Source: Oceanococcus atlanticus (GTDB taxonomy: Bacteria; Pseudomonadota; Gammaproteobacteria; Nevskiales; Oceanococcaceae). Taken from it: a stretch of 64,000 nt of DNA. Where the stretch lies: contig NZ_AQQV01000005.1 in assembly GCF_002088235.1 (NCBI RefSeq), positions 62,001-126,000 on the forward strand. Direction: 5' to 3'. The position numbers and the translations under genes are program-made. Shown here piece by piece: positions 56,419 through 64,000 of the stretch (the first letter of the stretch is position 1; each line of letters opens with the position of its first letter). Under the pieces are notes generated by a model, which was not told the origin of the DNA, did not search any database, and saw only the letters and a program-made list of their open reading frames with translations.

Positions 56419-57308
56419 GAGGCGTTTCCTTGGACCAGCTCGCGGCGTTTGCGCGCCATGTCTTCGATGATGGGGCGCAGAATGATTTCCATGGCCAGCG
56501 CGGCCTTGGCGCCCGGCACCACCAGCGTATTGGGCCGCGACATGAACGAGCCGTGGATCATCGACAGCGCGTACGGGAAGTCGATTTTCAGGCGCGCCGG
56601 GCGGGCTACGCGTACCACCGTCAGACTTTCATCCGGCGAGGGGATTTCCGGCGCGGCAAAGGGGTTTGAGGTGTCGACCAGCGGCACACGCTGGAAATTG
56701 ATGTGCGTGCGCGAGAACTGAGGGGTGATGTAGTTCACGTAATCCGGCATGCGCCGCAAAATGGTTTTGGTGATGTCTTCCGGGGTGTGGCCGCGCTCTT
56801 CGATGTCGCGGCGGATTTTCTGCGTCCACTCCAGATTGATGGTCGGTGTCATGCCGATCAGCAGGTCGACATGCTGGGCCACATCGACTTCTTCGGTCAC
56901 CGCACCGCCGTGCAGGCCTTCGTAAAACAGAAAATCGGTGTCGTCAGGCAGGTCGCGCCATTCGGTGAAAGTGCCGACTGGCTGATTGTGAACCTTGGCT
57001 TCGTCCTCGGTGTGCAGATACTTGCGGTGAAAACCGGTACCGGTTTCGGCGTACTGCCTGAACAGCTCTTCCAGCTTGTCGAGGTGATTGGCCCCGGGGC
57101 CGAAGTGGCTGAAATTCTCACCGCGAATCTTGGCCCGCTGAATACCGGCGAGCATCTGCTCGCGGTCGTAGGAATGAAAGCTGTCACCTTCGATATACGC
57201 CGGCTTTTGATGCAGAACCCGGAAGATCTGCTCAAACGCTCGCCGCGCAGTGCTGGTGCCTGCGCCTGACGAACCGGTGACGGCGATGATGGGGTGACGC
57301 TGCGACAT
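56415..57308 (-). CDS. prkB: Phosphoribulokinase (PrkB-like)
   Basis: The 297-residue P-loop kinase starts IIAVTGSSGAGTST, the class-I phosphoribulokinase form in which the usual Lys of GKS is replaced. It contains YIEGDSFHSYDREQM, FSHFGPGANH, FYEGLHGGAV, and DYVNYITPQFSRTHINFQ. Calvin-cycle phosphoribulokinase and E. coli PrkB share this architecture. No RuBisCO gene is in the window, so the non-Calvin PrkB type is more likely, but autotrophy is not ruled out. It lies between trmB (1 base away) and the aldo/keto reductase gene. Confidence 0.88.
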   Translation of the reverse strand: MSQRHPIIAVTGSSGAGTSTARRAFEQIFRVLHQKPAYIEGDSFHSYDREQMLAGIQRAKIRGENFSHFGPGANHLDKLEELFRQYAETGTGFHRKYLHTEDEAKVHNQPVGTFTEWRDLPDDTDFLFYEGLHGGAVTEEVDVAQHVDLLIGMTPTINLEWTQKIRRDIEERGHTPEDITKTILRRMPDYVNYITPQFSRTHINFQRVPLVDTSNPFAAPEIPSPDESLTVVRVARPARLKIDFPYALSMIHGSFMSRPNTLVVPGAKAALAMEIILRPIIEDMARKRRELVQGNAS

Positions 57309-57309
57309 T

Positions 57310-58002
57310 TTACCTTCGGGAGAAAGCCAGATCGTGGATTGTATGCCCCAAGCGGTGGGCGCGTCGCTCGAAGCGGGTCACGATACGCTCAGCGCGCGGC
57401 GCAAACTGTGCATCACCATGGCAGTTTTCAAATGCCGGGTGGGCGCTGAGGACCTCCATCATCTGCTCGGCGTAGTTGTCCCAGTCCGTGGCCAGGGCGA
57501 GGACTGCACCGGGCTTCATCACGCGGGCGATTTTGTCCAGCGCATCCGGGCGCACGATGCGGCGCTTGTGGTGGCGTTTTTTCGGCCATGGGTCGGGAAA
57601 GAACACCTGCACGCGATCAATGCTCGCCTGTGGCAGGGCCTGATCCAGGAACAACAGTGCATCGCTGCTGCTGACCCTGACATTGCTCAGTTTGTCGGCC
57701 TCAACCGCCTGCAGCAGGTAGCCAACCCCGGGGCGGTGCACCTCCAGGCCGATGAAATCCTGATCGCGGTGCTTGCCTGCCTGTGCAGCCAGGCTTTCAC
57801 CATTGCCGAAGCCGATTTCCAGCACGCGCGGGGCCTCGCGGCCGAACACCTCGCCCGGGGCGCGGCCATCTTCGGGGTAGGTGAATTGCGGCAGCAGCTC
57901 GCTGAGCGCGCGCTTCTGGCCATCGGTCAGGCGGCCTTCGCGGCGCACATAGGTGCGCGGCGGGCCGGGCTGGTGGACCGGTTTGTCAGCGAATACGCTC
58001 AT
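57310..58002 (-). CDS. trmB: tRNA (guanine-46-N7)-methyltransferase
   Basis: TrmB makes m7G46 in the variable loop of tRNAs. The 230-residue Rossmann-fold enzyme contains VLEIGFGNGESLAAQA, FIGLEVHRPGVGYLL, VQVFFPDPWPKKRHHKRRIV and the late TDWDNYAEQMMEVL. It shares its first base with the thiG stop, and prkB follows 1 base after its end. Confidence 0.96.
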   Translation of the reverse strand: MSVFADKPVHQPGPPRTYVRREGRLTDGQKRALSELLPQFTYPEDGRAPGEVFGREAPRVLEIGFGNGESLAAQAGKHRDQDFIGLEVHRPGVGYLLQAVEADKLSNVRVSSSDALLFLDQALPQASIDRVQVFFPDPWPKKRHHKRRIVRPDALDKIARVMKPGAVLALATDWDNYAEQMMEVLSAHPAFENCHGDAQFAPRAERIVTRFERRAHRLGHTIHDLAFSRR

Positions 58003-58784
58003 CAGTCAATCAGGCCGCTTAAGGGCGATGAGGCCGAGGCGAAACGGCGCCGCGGCATGCGTCCGGCGAGAAATGCGTGGCGCCCGGCGATGATGCCGTG
58101 TTTCATCGCCTGAGCCATGAGGATCGGGTCCTTGGCTTCGGCGATGGCGGTGTTCATCAGCACACCGTCGCAGCCCAGCTCCATCGCCAGTGCGGCATCT
58201 GATGCGGTGCCGACCCCGGCATCGACCAGAATCGGTACATTGGCGTTCTCGATGATGGTCAGAATGTTGTACTTGTTCTGAATGCCCAGCCCGGAGCCGA
58301 TCGGTGCGGCCAGCGGCATGACTGCGACGCAACCCATCTCTTCCAGGCGCTTGGCAATGATCGGGTCGTCGCTGGTATAGACCATCACCTCAAAACCGTC
58401 CTTGACCAGAATCTCGGCGGCTTCCAGCGTGGCGGGCACATCCGGGTACAGGGTTTTCTGATCGCCCAGCACTTCCAGCTTGACCAGGCGGTGGTCATCC
58501 AGCAGTTCACGCGCCAGGCGGCACGTGCGCACGGCATCTTCGGTGGTGTAGCAGCCAGCCGTGTTGGGCAGGATGGTGTACTGCTCGGGCGGGATCACAT
58601 CCAGCAGATTGGGCTCATCCGGATTCTGGCCCAGGTTGGTACGCCGCAAGGCGACGGTGACGATCTCGGCGCCGCTGGCGGCAATGGCCCGGCCGGTTTC
58701 GTCAAAGTCCTTGTATTTTCCGGTTCCGACCAGCAGGCGCGAGGCGTACTGCCGGCCGGCGATGGTGAGCGTGTCCTGACTCAT
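58002..58784 (-). CDS. thiG: Thiazole synthase ThiG
   Basis: ThiG forms the thiamine thiazole from 1-deoxyxylulose-5-phosphate, ThiS-thiocarboxylate and dehydroglycine. The 260-residue TIM barrel shows [49 protein letters not shown] with the Schiff-base Lys, [16 protein letters not shown] and [21 protein letters not shown]. It follows thiS by 26 bases. No thiamine riboswitch was recognised upstream of thiS. Confidence 0.97.
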   Translation of the reverse strand: MSQDTLTIAGRQYASRLLVGTGKYKDFDETGRAIAASGAEIVTVALRRTNLGQNPDEPNLLDVIPPEQYTILPNTAGCYTTEDAVRTCRLARELLDDHRLVKLEVLGDQKTLYPDVPATLEAAEILVKDGFEVMVYTSDDPIIAKRLEEMGCVAVMPLAAPIGSGLGIQNKYNILTIIENANVPILVDAGVGTASDAALAMELGCDGVLMNTAIAEAKDPILMAQAMKHGIIAGRHAFLAGRMPRRRFASASSPLSGLID

Positions 58785-58810
58785 GTTGTCCTAATCTTTG
58801 ATGTGTGGCC

Positions 58811-59023
58811 TCAGCCGCCGCCGATGGCCTGAATGATCTCGATCCGGTCACCCGCGACCAGCGCGTGCTGCGCATGGCGGGCCCGCGGAATGATGTCCTG
58901 GTTGACCTCCACGGCGATGCGCTTGCCGCTCAATCCGAGCTTTTCGATCAGGCTGGCCAAGGTTTCGCCATCCTGCCAGGGCTGCGGATCGCCGTTGACC
59001 ACGATGTGCGGAGTGTGACTCAT
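58811..59023 (-). CDS. thiS: Sulfur carrier protein ThiS
   Basis: The 70-residue ubiquitin-like sulfur carrier ends IQAIGGG, with the C-terminal Gly-Gly that ThiF adenylates. Other marks are HIVVNGDPQPWQDGETLASLIEKLG and AVEVNQDIIPRARH. The short start MSHTPHIVVNG at 59023 fits the family size; a longer in-frame start at 59134 would add a non-conserved tail. It is first in the thiS-thiG-trmB-prkB-reductase operon. Confidence 0.96.
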   Translation of the reverse strand: MSHTPHIVVNGDPQPWQDGETLASLIEKLGLSGKRIAVEVNQDIIPRARHAQHALVAGDRIEIIQAIGGG

Positions 59024-59172
59024 GACACCTCTGGAGATTGCAGAAGACAGCAAGCGAGCGCACCGGCGCCACCGGTGTGCCGCGTGTGAACCCATCATTC
59101 TAACCAATCGGCTGGCGTGCTTCGTGGGCCACACGCTGTTGCCGCGAATTTTGAGCTAAACTTCGCGTCGAT

Positions 59173-59246
59173 GCGGGTGTAGTTCAATGGTAGAACGGAA
59201 GCTTCCCAAGCTTTTAATGTGGGTTCGATTCCCATCACCCGCTCCA
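59173..59246 (+). tRNA. tRNA-Gly (anticodon CCC)
   Basis: The 74-base cloverleaf has acceptor GCGGGTG/CACCCGC, D-arm GTTC/GAAC, anticodon stem GAAGC/GCTTT with loop TTCCCAA (anticodon CCC, 59205-59207), T-arm GTGGG/CCCAT and an encoded CCA end. It reads GGG codons. It stands alone between thiS and asmA and does not look disrupted. Confidence 0.96.
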
Positions 59247-59483
59247 TCTATCTTGGCGTTGGTGCCGCGTGCAGGGTTGCTCCGGGCATCCTGCCCTGCG
59301 TTCTTCGGACTCGTACCTGCCGCTGCCCTGTGCTTCGGCCCACGGCCGCCAGCGCTGGCAATGAATAAAGTGCTGGGCACTGTCATCGCGGGGCGTCGCG
59401 CCCTCCGGTAAGCTGTTGGTCTGAACTCAACCAGCCCTGACGGGTCGATGAGTTCCGTTCCATTTGCGCTGCTGGGATTGTGC

Positions 59484-61865
59484 ATGAGCCCGTTTCTGAA
59501 AAAGCTTCTTTTTGTCCTGCTCGCGCTGGTTGTGCTCCTGGGTGGAGCGCTGGCGGTTGTGGCGTTCACCTTTGATCCCAACGATTACAAGGACGATATC
59601 CAGGCGCAGGTCAAAAAACACACCGGGCGCGATCTGACCCTCAGCGGCCCGCTGGAACTCAGCGTTTTCCCCTGGCTGGGGGTTGAGGCCAACGCCCTGG
59701 CCCTGTCCAATGCTGCCGGTTTTGATGACCCCGAGTTCGCCCGCATCGAACATCTGGAGGCGCGGTTGCGTCTGCTCCCGCTGCTCAAGGGGCAGGTCGA
59801 GCTGGGTAAGATCGCTCTGCATGGGCTGGTGCTCAATCTGCAGCGCAAGGCAGATGGGTCCAGCAACTGGGATGACCTGGCGGGCGCAGATGAAGCCGAG
59901 CCGACCGAGCCGGATGATCCGGTTGAGGTGCGTGGCGAGGTGGATGTGCAGGATTTGAGCATCGCCGGGCTTGAACTGTTCGATGCACGCCTGCAGTGGC
60001 GTGACGGGGATCAGGTCACCGTGGTCGAGGGGCTGAATCTGGAAACAGGCCCGATCAGGCTGGGCGAGCCATCGACGCTGGCCTTGTCGGTGATGCTGAC
60101 GCTGGCCGACAAGACCCAACTCGAACTCAAGGCACAAACGGACTGGCAGTTTGAGCTGGACGGCCCGTTTGCACGTGTCGACCAGTTCAGCGCCACCGCC
60201 AGTGCGCGCGGAGATGCCGTGCCCGGTGGCGAACAGCAGATCGCATTGGCGCTGAGCGCCGCGTACAACGGCAAAACGCAGACGGCTGCGGTGTCCGACG
60301 GCGAGCTGCGTTTTGTGGATCAGCTGGTCACATTCAGCGCCCAGCTTGATGAGCTGTCATCAGCGCAGAAGGCCAAGTTTGATCTCAAGGGTTCAAATGT
60401 GGATGTGCGGCGCATGGCCAAGGCCTTGGACGTCGCGCTGCCGGAGGAATCAGGGCACTGGCCGAACCTGAACTTTGCCCTGCAGGCGGATGCTTCGCTG
60501 GGCAACGATCGGGTCGAGGCGACCACGCTGGACATCGGCTTTGGCGAGCTCAAGCTCACCGCCAAGGCGGCGCTGGCCAGCATCGCCAACCAGACCGGCA
60601 GTGGCAGCATCAGCCTGAAGCCGCTGGACCTGCACGCCTATCTGGCTGCGTTGGGCTATCCCGTCGGTGCTCCCAAGTCGGCCGGCCCGACCCGTTTGGA
60701 CATGACCTACGCCATCGCGCCGGATCGTATTTCGATTGAAAAGATCAGCGGTCAACTGGCTGGCGAAGCACTCTCTGGCAAGGCATCCGTAGCCCAGTTC
60801 GACAAGCCTCAGCTGCGCGCCAACCTTGATCTTGCGGGCCTCACGGTGAGCGACTGGGTTGGCGGTGAGGACGCAAGCGAAAAGGACTCCGGCGCGTCGT
60901 CGTCCTCGGCCGGGGATCTCAACAGCATGGAAGTGCCGATGGACTGGGCGCGTGATCTGAACCTGACCGCGCGTGTGCAGATCAGTCGGCTCAACGCCTA
61001 CGGTGTGAAATTCCGCGATGTGCGGTGGACTGCGGATGCGCGCCCGGGCACGCCGGTCAAGCAGCAGCTGGTGGCCAATGCCTATGGTGGGCAGCTCGCG
61101 CTCAACAACAGTATTGACGCATCCAAGCCCAAGCCCGTACTCGGTGTGGATCTGTCGGCCAAGGCCATCGGCTTGGGTGATTTCCTGCAGGATGGCTGGG
61201 GCAGCCGCTGGATTACCGGGACCACCGAGCTGGGTCTGAATCTGCAATCGCAGGGCGCCACCGTGGGTGCCATGCGTTCAAGCGCCAGCGGTGAGGCCAA
61301 CTACAAGCTCAAGGATGGCGAGGTGCAGGGCATCAGCCTGGTTGATCTGGTGCGCAAAGCCAGTGCCCTGGCCGGCGGCAGCAAGGCCCAGGCGGCGCAA
61401 AGTGGTGAGGCCACCGGATTCAGCGAACTGGTCGGGCGCTTTTTGATCCAGTCCGGCAAGCTCAAGGTGCAGGATCTGGGCGGCAACAACCCCTGGTTCA
61501 AGTTCGGCGGTGACGGTTTCATCGACGTGCTGGCCGGTCAATTTGACCTCAAGCTCGCGCCGACCCTGCTGGAGAACCCCACCACCCGCAATGACAAGAC
61601 CCTGTCCAAGCTGATCGGGCTGGCGATTCCGGTCGAAATCAGCGGGCCTTTGACCAAGCCTCAGTTCAAAGTCAATCTTGAAGATGTGCTTAAAGAGAAG
61701 GCGCGGGCGGAGTTGCGGGACAAAGTGGACGAGAAGAAAGACGAGTTGAAAGACAAGCTCAACGACAAGCTCACGGACTTTTTCCGCAAACAGCAGCAGC
61801 CCAAGAGTGAGCCGCAGCAGCAGCCCAAAACCACCCCGCAACCCGCGCAGCAGCAACAGCAATAA
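59484..61865 (+). CDS. AsmA-family protein
   Basis: The 793-residue protein has an N-terminal membrane anchor (about residues 5-30) and the AsmA opening FTFDPNDYKDDIQAQVKKHTG with LELSVFPWLGVEAN. The AsmA C-terminal domain is near SGEANYKLKDGEVQGISLVDLVRKA and MKLIGLAIPVEISGPLTKPQFKVNL-like text (read as LAIPVEISGPLTKPQF). The tail is charged coiled-coil, then Gln/Pro-rich. AsmA proteins act in outer-membrane assembly or lipid transfer. ATG 59484 is preferred to 59448 because the anchor begins there. AsmA-mutY-yggX matches Pseudomonas order. Confidence 0.9.
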   Translation: MSPFLKKLLFVLLALVVLLGGALAVVAFTFDPNDYKDDIQAQVKKHTGRDLTLSGPLELSVFPWLGVEANALALSNAAGFDDPEFARIEHLEARLRLLPLLKGQVELGKIALHGLVLNLQRKADGSSNWDDLAGADEAEPTEPDDPVEVRGEVDVQDLSIAGLELFDARLQWRDGDQVTVVEGLNLETGPIRLGEPSTLALSVMLTLADKTQLELKAQTDWQFELDGPFARVDQFSATASARGDAVPGGEQQIALALSAAYNGKTQTAAVSDGELRFVDQLVTFSAQLDELSSAQKAKFDLKGSNVDVRRMAKALDVALPEESGHWPNLNFALQADASLGNDRVEATTLDIGFGELKLTAKAALASIANQTGSGSISLKPLDLHAYLAALGYPVGAPKSAGPTRLDMTYAIAPDRISIEKISGQLAGEALSGKASVAQFDKPQLRANLDLAGLTVSDWVGGEDASEKDSGASSSSAGDLNSMEVPMDWARDLNLTARVQISRLNAYGVKFRDVRWTADARPGTPVKQQLVANAYGGQLALNNSIDASKPKPVLGVDLSAKAIGLGDFLQDGWGSRWITGTTELGLNLQSQGATVGAMRSSASGEANYKLKDGEVQGISLVDLVRKASALAGGSKAQAAQSGEATGFSELVGRFLIQSGKLKVQDLGGNNPWFKFGGDGFIDVLAGQFDLKLAPTLLENPTTRNDKTLSKLIGLAIPVEISGPLTKPQFKVNLEDVLKEKARAELRDKVDEKKDELKDKLNDKLTDFFRKQQQPKSEPQQQPKTTPQPAQQQQQ

Positions 61866-61884
61866 AATCGAGGCGTTCGAAAAC

Positions 61885-62385
61885 ATGGCATCACGTCTCG
61901 AGCATCTCGAGGTGACGCACGTGGGCAAGCGCTATCAGGTGGTCATGCATGCGGTGATGCAGACCTCAGCAGACAGGGCTTACGCGGTGTTCACGGATTA
62001 CGCGCGCCTGGTGCAGATCAATCCGGCAATCATCCAGGCCGTGCCGATTGATGGCGCGCTGGCGCCGGCCCAGCGGGTCCACACTCAGGTGCGGGTGTGC
62101 GTGATGGGTATCTGTCGCGTCTTCGATCAGGTTCAGGACATGTACAAGGAGCCTCCGCAGCATCTGCGCGCCGAAGTGATTCCGGAAATGAGCAACCTGA
62201 AATTTGGCCGGGCTTCGTGGCGTATCTGGGATGAAGGTGAGGAGGCGCGGCTGATCTTTGAGGCTGTGGTGGAGCCGGATTTCTGGGTGCCTCCGATCAT
62301 TGGTCCGTGGCTGATCGAGCGCAAACTGGCCAGCGAGGCCGTACACACCGCCGAAGGTATAGAGCGTCTGGCCAATGCACGCTGA
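61885..62385 (+). CDS. SRPBCC/START-like protein
   Basis: The 166-residue protein shows a ligand-cavity fold: YQVVMHAVMQTSADRAYAVFTDYARLVQINPAI, then beta strands VHTQVRVCVMGICRVFDQV and LIFEAVVEPDFW, and a C-terminal helix IERKLASEAVHTAEGIERLA. This is the polyketide-cyclase/COQ10 type, which may bind lipids or act as a chaperone. It begins 19 bases after asmA and overlaps mutY by 11 bases. The longer frame starting inside asmA is rejected. Confidence 0.85.
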   Translation: MASRLEHLEVTHVGKRYQVVMHAVMQTSADRAYAVFTDYARLVQINPAIIQAVPIDGALAPAQRVHTQVRVCVMGICRVFDQVQDMYKEPPQHLRAEVIPEMSNLKFGRASWRIWDEGEEARLIFEAVVEPDFWVPPIIGPWLIERKLASEAVHTAEGIERLANAR

Positions 62386-63388
62386 GCACTGGGCAGCACG
62401 GGTGCTCGCCTGGTTCGATGTAAATGGGCGTCACGATCTGCCGTGGCAAAACCCGCGCAGCCCCTACCGTGTGTGGGTTTCGGAGATCATGCTTCAACAG
62501 ACCACGGTGAGCGCGGTCATGCCTTACTTCCAGGCCTTCATGGCGCGCCTGCCCGATGTTCAGGCGCTGGCGCGGTGTGATCAGGATGAGCTGATGAGCC
62601 TGTGGTCCGGGTTGGGCTATTACGCCCGCGCACGCAACCTGCACCGCGCGGCGCGCATGCTGGTGGACGATTTTGACGGGGTGTTTCCCCAGGACGTTGA
62701 AACGTTGCAGCAACTGCCCGGGATCGGGCGTTCCACGGCTGGCGCAATTGCCGCGCAGGCATTCGGGCAGCGCGCGGCGATACTCGATGGCAACGTCAAG
62801 CGGGTGCTGGCGCGGCATGCCGGGGTCGAGGGCTGGCCCGGTCAGAGCGCGGTACTCAAGCGCTTGTGGGCGGTGGCTGAGGCGCGCCTGCCAGACACGC
62901 GTCAGGCGGACTACGCGCAAGCCATGATGGACCTGGGGGCGACGCTTTGCGTGCGCCGCAACCCAGGTTGTGCAGAGTGCCCGGTGGATGCGGATTGCCA
63001 GGCTCGCGCGCAGGGAAAGACCGCCACCATTCCTGCGCCCAAGCCGCGCAAGGCGCGCCCGGTTCGGGAAGAGAAATTTCTCATTGTGCGTGATGCGCAG
63101 GATCGTATCCTGCTGCAGCGGCGGCCACCCAGCGGCATCTGGGGCGGGCTGTGGTCGCTGCCGGAATACAGCGACCACGCGGACGACGTGAGCCAGCTCA
63201 GCAGTTTGGGCCCGGCATTGCGTCATGAGTTCAGCCATTTTTCCCTGTGGCTGGAGCCGGTCAGTGCGCAGCTGGCATCTAACCGGCTGGCTGAGCGCGA
63301 CGGCCACGACTGGCATACTGTAGAGGCGGCGCTGTCTCTGGGGCTGCCGCAACCTGTACGACGACTGATAGAGACTTATTGCGCATGA
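62375..63388 (+). CDS. mutY: Adenine DNA glycosylase MutY
   Basis: MutY removes adenine mispaired with 8-oxoguanine. The 337-residue protein has VSEIMLQQTTVSAVMPYF with the catalytic Glu, the helix-hairpin-helix LPGIGRSTAGAIAAQAF and DGNVKRVLAR. The 4Fe-4S cysteines are C-x6-C-x2-C-x5-C (CVRRNPGCAECPVDADC), and a C-terminal Nudix-like domain (about 225-337) recognises 8-oxoG. It overlaps the SRPBCC gene and yggX (ATGA). Confidence 0.97.
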   Translation: MHAEHWAARVLAWFDVNGRHDLPWQNPRSPYRVWVSEIMLQQTTVSAVMPYFQAFMARLPDVQALARCDQDELMSLWSGLGYYARARNLHRAARMLVDDFDGVFPQDVETLQQLPGIGRSTAGAIAAQAFGQRAAILDGNVKRVLARHAGVEGWPGQSAVLKRLWAVAEARLPDTRQADYAQAMMDLGATLCVRRNPGCAECPVDADCQARAQGKTATIPAPKPRKARPVREEKFLIVRDAQDRILLQRRPPSGIWGGLWSLPEYSDHADDVSQLSSLGPALRHEFSHFSLWLEPVSAQLASNRLAERDGHDWHTVEAALSLGLPQPVRRLIETYCA

Positions 63389-63657
63389 GCCGCATCGTGA
63401 AGTGCATCAAACTGGGCATTCCTTCCGAAGGGCTGGATCGTCCGCCGTACCCGGGTGATCTCGGGCAACGCATTTTCGAGCAGGTGTCCAAGGCGGCCTG
63501 GCAGGAATGGCTGGCCCATCAGACGCGCTTGATCAACGAATACCGGCTGGTTCTGGCCGATCCCAAAGCGCGCAGCTTCCTGGCCGAGGAAATGGAAAAG
63601 TATTTCTTCGGTGGCGGTGAGCTCGCCCAGACCAGCTACACGCCGCCTTCGGAATAG
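63385..63657 (+). CDS. yggX: Oxidative-damage protection protein YggX
   Basis: The 90-residue protein begins MSRIVKCIKLGIPSEGLDRPP, with Cys7 near the N terminus, and contains YPGDLGQRIFEQVSKAAWQ and RLINEYRLVLADPKARSFL. YggX protects Fe-S enzymes from superoxide and traffics iron. ATG 63385 fits the family start; a further in-frame ATG two codons upstream is unlikely. It is translationally coupled to mutY. Confidence 0.95.
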   Translation: MSRIVKCIKLGIPSEGLDRPPYPGDLGQRIFEQVSKAAWQEWLAHQTRLINEYRLVLADPKARSFLAEEMEKYFFGGGELAQTSYTPPSE

Positions 63658-63675
63658 GGCAATAGCGGCTTTCGC

Positions 63676-63704
63676 TTGACGTGCCGCTGGACTAACGGTT
63701 TAAT
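63676..63704 (+). promoter_or_regulatory. Promoter of tRNA-Phe
   Basis: -35 TTGACG (63676-63681), 17 bases and -10 TTTAAT (63699-63704) are followed by a GC-rich discriminator ACGCGCCC, as in stable-RNA promoters under ppGpp control. Transcription should start near 63711, 56 bases before the mature tRNA. Confidence 0.75.
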
Positions 63705-63766
63705 ACGCGCCCTTCGCCTTGTGCCGCCGTGCAACACGGTTGGCGCGAAGATAAGCTGCAAGATCT

Positions 63767-63842
63767 GGCCAAGTAGCTCAGTTGGTAGAGCAGCGGATTG
63801 AAAATCCGCGTGTCGGTGGTTCGATTCCGCCCTTGGCCACCA
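63767..63842 (+). tRNA. tRNA-Phe (anticodon GAA)
   Basis: The 76-base cloverleaf has acceptor GGCCAAG/CTTGGCC, D-arm GCTC/GAGC, anticodon stem GCGGA/TCCGC with loop TTGAAAA (anticodon GAA), T-arm GGTGG/CCGCC and an encoded CCA. It has its own promoter. A few T residues follow, but no clear terminator hairpin was seen. Confidence 0.97.
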
Positions 63843-63923
63843 TCTTTTCCCGTGTTCGCACTGTTGGCAGATCAGCTGATGCTGGCATGCTATGCGTATC
63901 CCGTTGCATTCAAGGAACTCAAC

Positions 63924-64000
63924 ATGCTTGTCGCATTTCGCGCCATCAGCATCAGCGAAGGCTTGTCTTACCTCACTATTCTGGCCGTGACGCTGGGCCT
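63924..64000 (+). CDS. DUF3817-like membrane protein (N-terminal part, cut by window end)
   Basis: The window ends 26 codons into a gene starting MLVAFRAISISEGLSYLT and continuing into a hydrophobic ILAVTLGL stretch. The pattern of a short polar start, EGLSYL, then a membrane helix is that of DUF3817 integral-membrane proteins (about 100 residues). An AAGGAAC ribosome-binding site lies near 63913. Its function is unknown. Confidence 0.7.
   Translation, partial: MLVAFRAISISEGLSYLTILAVTLG

Noticed and set aside
59024-59172. Thiamine (TPP) riboswitch upstream of thiS
   Set aside because: The CTGAGA-type core of the THI box was not found on the minus strand in this gap.
59173-59483. Integrated element at tRNA-Gly
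   Set aside because: No repeat of the tRNA 3' end and no integrase gene were seen downstream. asmA and mutY follow in their usual order.

Overview
The window is a 64 kb piece of a GC-rich gammaproteobacterial chromosome. Many gene neighbourhoods match the Pseudomonas-type order: trpGDC-crp(vfr)-osmC-speD-coq7, proA-rsfS-rlmH, maf-rng-yhdP-nit-tldD, radC-coaBC-dut-argB, thiSG-trmB and asmA-mutY-yggX. It differs from Pseudomonas in lacking gph, nadD and algC at their usual positions. It also carries a PhaF-like phasin and a CYP153-type P450 with ferredoxin and an AraC regulator. That mix suggests an alkane-using, PHA-storing marine or soil gammaproteobacterium, perhaps of the Nevskiales/Salinisphaerales type. 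The lineage is inference.

Layout. 0-4 kb: an outer-membrane barrel protein, a hypoxanthine/uracil-DNA glycosylase, a lipase-like hydrolase, a SanA/YdcF protein and a second alpha/beta hydrolase. 4.2-6.1 kb: the minCDE division-site operon. 6.1-9.4 kb: YihY, a phasin with a histone-H1-like tail behind a promoter flanked by two perfect palindromes, a DUF6489-like protein and purC. 9.6-14.1 kb: rpe-trpE-trpG-trpD-trpC, every junction a 4-base ATGA overlap. 14.1-16.6 kb: crp/vfr, osmC, speD, coq7. 16.7-30.7 kb: a long same-strand run, holA-proA-rsfS-rlmH-maf-rng-yhdP-nit-tldD-rsmD-coaD-ggt.

30.8-38.1 kb is the main accessory region. It holds an AraC regulator, a secreted protein of unknown function with a C-terminal sorting-signal-like tail, an apolipoprotein N-acyltransferase (Lnt)-like enzyme one base downstream of it, a GFA-type zinc protein, and the CYP153/ferredoxin/AraC alkane-hydroxylation module. 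38.1-45.4 kb: rimO, an EamA transporter, mutM, a GldFG-like ABC system with a DUF4340 protein, and rpmBG. 45.6-54.7 kb: radC, coaBC-dut-argB, a DUF4124 protein, an Fe-S APS reductase, pyrE, a photolyase, exonuclease III and an AmpG-like permease. 54.7-59.0 kb: a small acidic protein and the thiS-thiG-trmB-prkB-aldo/keto reductase operon. 59.2-64 kb: tRNA-Gly, asmA, an SRPBCC protein, mutY, yggX, tRNA-Phe and the start of a DUF3817 membrane protein.

The best candidate for something undescribed is the secreted-protein/Lnt-like pair at 32.1-34.6 kb. Next come the paired palindromes that frame the phasin promoter and the palindrome between the CYP153 module and its AraC gene. No CRISPR array, insertion sequence, prophage or rRNA was seen.
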